A stretch of 64,000 nt of DNA from positions 1,860,001 to 1,924,000 of the forward strand of contig NZ_CP055930.1 in NCBI RefSeq assembly GCF_013927005.1. The letters are read 5' to 3'. The notes under the pieces are model-generated. The model made no database searches and had not been told where the DNA came from. It saw only the letters and a list, made by a program, of their open reading frames with translations. Of the stretch, positions 58,902-64,000 are shown piece by piece. Within the stretch, counting starts at the first letter, position 1. The number at the start of each line of letters is the position of its first letter. Made by a program: the position numbers and the translations under genes. The stretch comes from Enterobacter sp. RHBSTW-00175 (GTDB lineage: Bacteria; Pseudomonadota; Gammaproteobacteria; Enterobacterales; Enterobacteriaceae).

Positions 58902-58925
58902 TACAAGTACTTGTAGCAACGCTAC
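58902..58925. repeat. Overlapping palindromes upstream of tnpB
   Basis: TACAAGTACTTGTA is a perfect 14-bp palindrome; it overlaps a GTAGC-AAC-GCTAC hairpin. Subterminal hairpins mark ends of IS200/IS605 elements, so this may be the left end. The rest of 58791-59072 shows no gene. Confidence 0.45.
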
Positions 58926-59072
58926 CGACACCGATTTGACAATACATCGAGCGGCAATAAACACCAGGTTAACCCTAAAATCGCACCCTATGTTACTGTT
59001 CTGAAGGACGAGTTTTATAACAAACCTGTATAAACGTCCAGTTTGAAAGGGTTTTCCTGCGAGGCGCTACGC

Positions 59073-59103
59073 AAAAAGAAAAGGCCGAACAAGTCGGCCT
59101 TTT
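59073..59103 (-). terminator. Rho-independent terminator of udp
   Basis: On the minus strand AGGCCGA, 5-base loop, TCGGCCT followed by a T-rich tract, 20 bp past the udp stop. Confidence 0.9.
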
Positions 59104-59119
59104 ATCGAAGAAGAGAGGA

Positions 59120-59881
59120 CTAGATCAGGCGGCGAGCCGCTTCAACCACAATTTTCACCGCATGGCTTTCGGTCTGCTTCATGGTTTCGGCGTTCGGGAT
59201 CTCCTGCTGAGTACGGTTAACGATAACACCCGCCACCATACCGGCACGCAGACCCTGGCTTGCGCACATGGTCAGCAGCGTTGCAGATTCCATTTCGTAG
59301 TTCATCACGCCCATAGACTGCCACTCTTCCATTGAGCCTTTAAAACGGCTCACTACGCGGCCAGAGAAGGTGTCGTAACGCTCCTGGCCCGGGTAGAAGG
59401 TATCGGAAGAGGCGGTAACGCCGATGTGCGTTGTTGCGCCCACAGATTTCGCGGCTTCAACCAGTGCGGTGGTGCATTCAAAATCCGCCACTGCCGGGAA
59501 TTCCATTGGCGCAAAGTGCAGACTTGCACCGTCCAGACGCACAGACGCGGTCGTGACCAGCACGTCACCCACATTGATATGCGGCTGGATAGCGCCGGTG
59601 GTGCCGATACGCAGGAAAGTACGGATACCCAGCTGCGCCAGCTCTTCAACAGCAATAGAAGTAGACGGGCCGCCGATACCGGTAGAACACACGATCACCG
59701 CTTTACCATCCAGCTCCGCGCGCCAGGTGGTGAATTCACGATGGGATGCCAGCTTAACCGGCTTATCCATCAGCGCGGCGATCTTTTCCACACGCTCTGG
59801 ATCGCCAGGGACGATAGCGAGCGTAGCCCCTTGTAAATCGTTTTTAGTGAGGCCGAGATGAAAAACATCAGACTTAGACAT
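59120..59881 (-). CDS. udp: Uridine phosphorylase Udp
   Basis: 253 residues, the E. coli length. Phosphorolyses uridine to uracil and ribose-1-phosphate in pyrimidine salvage; hexameric NP-I family. Conserved [10 protein letters not shown] phosphate loop, [20 protein letters not shown] and NYEMESATL motifs are present. Controlled in E. coli by CRP and CytR; two CRP-like sites lie upstream. Confidence 0.97.
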   Translation of the reverse strand: MSKSDVFHLGLTKNDLQGATLAIVPGDPERVEKIAALMDKPVKLASHREFTTWRAELDGKAVIVCSTGIGGPSTSIAVEELAQLGIRTFLRIGTTGAIQPHINVGDVLVTTASVRLDGASLHFAPMEFPAVADFECTTALVEAAKSVGATTHIGVTASSDTFYPGQERYDTFSGRVVSRFKGSMEEWQSMGVMNYEMESATLLTMCASQGLRAGMVAGVIVNRTQQEIPNAETMKQTESHAVKIVVEAARRLI

Positions 59882-59949
59882 AGGTGACTCCTCTGTGGGT
59901 CGGTTTGTCAGAAGAAGTAAAACGGTACTTTACAGAAGCAGTGTGCGTA

Positions 59950-59971
59950 ATTTCGTGACGAACCTCACCAT
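59950..59971 (-). promoter_or_regulatory. Putative CRP site, promoter-proximal, udp
   Basis: CGTGA-N6-TCACC within a 22-bp window centred at 59960.5. Placing the start site about 41 bp downstream leaves a 38-nt leader, matching the CRP-1 position of E. coli udp. Confidence 0.6.
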
Positions 59972-60002
59972 GAATGAAAATGATTGCAGTTAATTTCCAT
60001 AA

Positions 60003-60024
60003 ATAAGTGATCAACATCACATTA
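60003..60024 (-). promoter_or_regulatory. Putative CRP site, distal, udp/ysgA
   Basis: AAGTGATCAACATCACATT, a strong match to the CRP consensus, centred 53 bp from the proximal site. This is the spacing of the two CRP sites that bracket CytR in E. coli udp. Confidence 0.75.
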
Positions 60025-60140
60025 ACAATGTTATACCGTGGTGTGTTGCACAAAAGATAGACCGTTTAAGGCACTGTGGGTTGTTAACCTTGTGACTATA
60101 TTTACCTTTGCGCTAACTCAACATTGGTACGGAGAATGCC

Positions 60141-60947
60141 ATGACTGAAAAAACCGGTTTTGCACCTGCTGCTGCCCCTCATGCTTCAACCATTGTCACT
60201 ACTCCCGAAGAAGCCATTAGTGCAGGAGAGACATCCATTCCCTCACAGGGGGATAACATGCCGGCTTACCATGCGCGCCCGAAATCGGCCGATGGCGCTC
60301 TGCCGGTCGTGATTGTGATACAAGAAATTTTCGGCGTACATGAGCATATTCGCGATGTTTGCCGTCGACTGGCGCTGGAAGGTTATCTGGCCATCGCACC
60401 AGAGCTCTATTTCCGCCAGGGCGATCCAAATGACTACAGCGATATCCCGACGCTATTCACTAATCTGGTCAGCAAAGTCCCGGACGCGCAAGTGCTGGCG
60501 GACCTGGACCATGTCGCCAGTTGGGCGGCGCGTAACGGCGGCGACCCACATCGGTTGATGGTGACCGGTTTCTGCTGGGGCGGTCGCATCAGCTGGCTGT
60601 ACGCCGCGCATAATCCGCAGCTCAAGGCTGCCGTGGCGTGGTACGGCAAGCTGGTCGGCGAAAAAACGCTGAATTCACCTAAGCAACCGCTGGATATCGC
60701 CGTGGATCTTAACGCCCCGGTGCTGGGTTTGTACGGCGGCCAGGATACCGGCATTCCACTCGATACTGTGGAAACCATGCGTCACGCGCTGCGGGCGGCA
60801 AATGCGAAGGCAGATATCGTGGTTTATCCCGATGCAGGACATGCTTTTAACGCGGATTATCGGCCGAGCTATCACGAAGAATCCGCCAAAGATGGCTGGC
60901 AACGAATGCTGGCCTGGTTCCGGCAATATGGCGCTAAAAAGGGTTAA
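60141..60947 (+). CDS. ysgA: Dienelactone hydrolase family protein
   Basis: 268 residues, alpha/beta hydrolase similar to E. coli YsgA. Catalytic Cys in GFCWGG, Asp in GGQDTGIP and His in DAGHAFNAD form the DLH triad. Physiological substrate unknown. Divergent from udp. In E. coli the next gene beyond it is metE/metR; here a beta-glucoside operon follows. Confidence 0.9.
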   Translation: MTEKTGFAPAAAPHASTIVTTPEEAISAGETSIPSQGDNMPAYHARPKSADGALPVVIVIQEIFGVHEHIRDVCRRLALEGYLAIAPELYFRQGDPNDYSDIPTLFTNLVSKVPDAQVLADLDHVASWAARNGGDPHRLMVTGFCWGGRISWLYAAHNPQLKAAVAWYGKLVGEKTLNSPKQPLDIAVDLNAPVLGLYGGQDTGIPLDTVETMRHALRAANAKADIVVYPDAGHAFNADYRPSYHEESAKDGWQRMLAWFRQYGAKKG

Positions 60948-60984
60948 GCGGCTCACAAATTGATGCATGAAGCACCTGTGTTGT

Positions 60985-61014
60985 TTGACTTTTAAGCACA
61001 ATCTGGCCGATATA
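60985..61014 (+). promoter_or_regulatory. Candidate promoter of bglFB
   Basis: -35 TTGACT and -10 GATATA with an 18-bp spacer, ending 10 bp before the RAT element, so transcription would run through RAT and terminator. The match is moderate. Confidence 0.4.
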
Positions 61015-61023
61015 CAAAGCACA

Positions 61024-61056
61024 GGCGTGTAACTACGAGCCGTAGGCAAGACCTGA
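61024..61056 (+). promoter_or_regulatory. Ribonucleic antiterminator (RAT) for a BglG/LicT-type protein
   Basis: GTAACTACGAGC then CGTAGGCAAGACCTGA matches the bgl/lic RAT pattern (GTTACTGC...GCAGGCAAAACCTGA in E. coli bgl). It forms a stem ACTACG / CGTAGG and shares its last 8 nt with the terminator below. Stabilising it would prevent terminator formation. Confidence 0.8.
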
Positions 61057-61104
61057 AGCCCCTCTCCTCTTTCGAGTGGAGAGGGGCTTCAGGTCTTTTT
61101 TTTT
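61049..61104 (+). terminator. Leader terminator upstream of bglF
   Basis: Perfect 19-bp stem (arms 61049-61067 and 61078-61096), 10-base loop, followed by nine T. It would block transcription into bglFB unless the overlapping RAT is bound. Confidence 0.95.
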
Positions 61105-61127
61105 GCTCTGGAGACAGGGGCCAGAAC

Positions 61128-64000
<2,873 letters not shown>

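Larger units (their letters stand above)
57538..58925 (-). mobile_element. IS200/IS605-family element with tnpB only
   Basis: Contains tnpB but no Y1 transposase gene (tnpA), i.e. the IS1341-like non-autonomous arrangement. The right end is near 57538. The left end is placed near the palindromes at 58902-58925 but is uncertain. It separates rmuC from udp, which are neighbours in E. coli. Confidence 0.6.

Overview
The window is chromosomal DNA of a member of the Enterobacteriaceae, most like the Enterobacter / Lelliottia / Klebsiella group. Almost every protein is close to its E. coli counterpart and the local gene blocks are the E. coli ones. However, there are two adjacent cellulose-synthase operons, an enterobacterial ERIC repeat, and a gene order that differs from E. 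coli at several joints. Species cannot be fixed from reading alone.

Left part (1-31 kb): end of kdgK, then yhjJ, dctA and the c-di-GMP phosphodiesterase gene pdeK. Next comes the E. coli-type cellulose locus: bcsRQABZC on the minus strand, divergent from bcsEFG on the plus strand, making phosphoethanolamine-modified cellulose. Convergent with bcsG is a second, differently built operon on the minus strand, bcsO-Q-A-B-C-D-Z. It encodes the crystalline-cellulose factor BcsD and the proline-rich BcsO but no bcsR/E/F/G. Both synthases keep a PilZ c-di-GMP site, and pdeK sits next to them, so one second messenger probably controls both. A 768-bp IS1 with a perfect 9-bp target duplication lies 102 bp upstream of the second operon.

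Middle (32-40 kb): birA, murB and a complete rRNA operon on the minus strand (16S, tRNA-Ile, tRNA-Ala, 23S, 5S, terminator), followed by hemG. In E. coli K-12, hemG flanks rrnA while murB-birA flank rrnB, and neither is near bcs. This stretch therefore records at least two ancient rearrangement joints.

Right part (40-60 kb): the usual block trkH, yigZ, pepQ / fadBA / fre, ubiD / rfaH / tatD, tatCBA, ubiB, ubiJ, ubiE, rmuC / udp / ysgA. It covers potassium uptake, fatty-acid oxidation under a FadR operator, flavin reduction, ubiquinone synthesis, Tat export and nucleoside salvage under paired CRP sites. A stand-alone IS200/IS605-type tnpB element is inserted between rmuC and udp. An ERIC element follows fadA.

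Right end (61-64 kb): a beta-glucoside operon, a bglF-type PTS permease and a partial 6-phospho-beta-glucosidase. It is preceded by a ribonucleic-antiterminator (RAT) sequence overlapping a strong terminator, with no bglG-type antiterminator gene alongside.

No CRISPR array, prophage or wholly unknown multigene system is visible. The points most worth follow-up are the split upstream region of the second bcs operon, the chimeric rRNA-operon neighbourhood, the tnpB element with its presumptive guide RNA, and the orphan antiterminator site.
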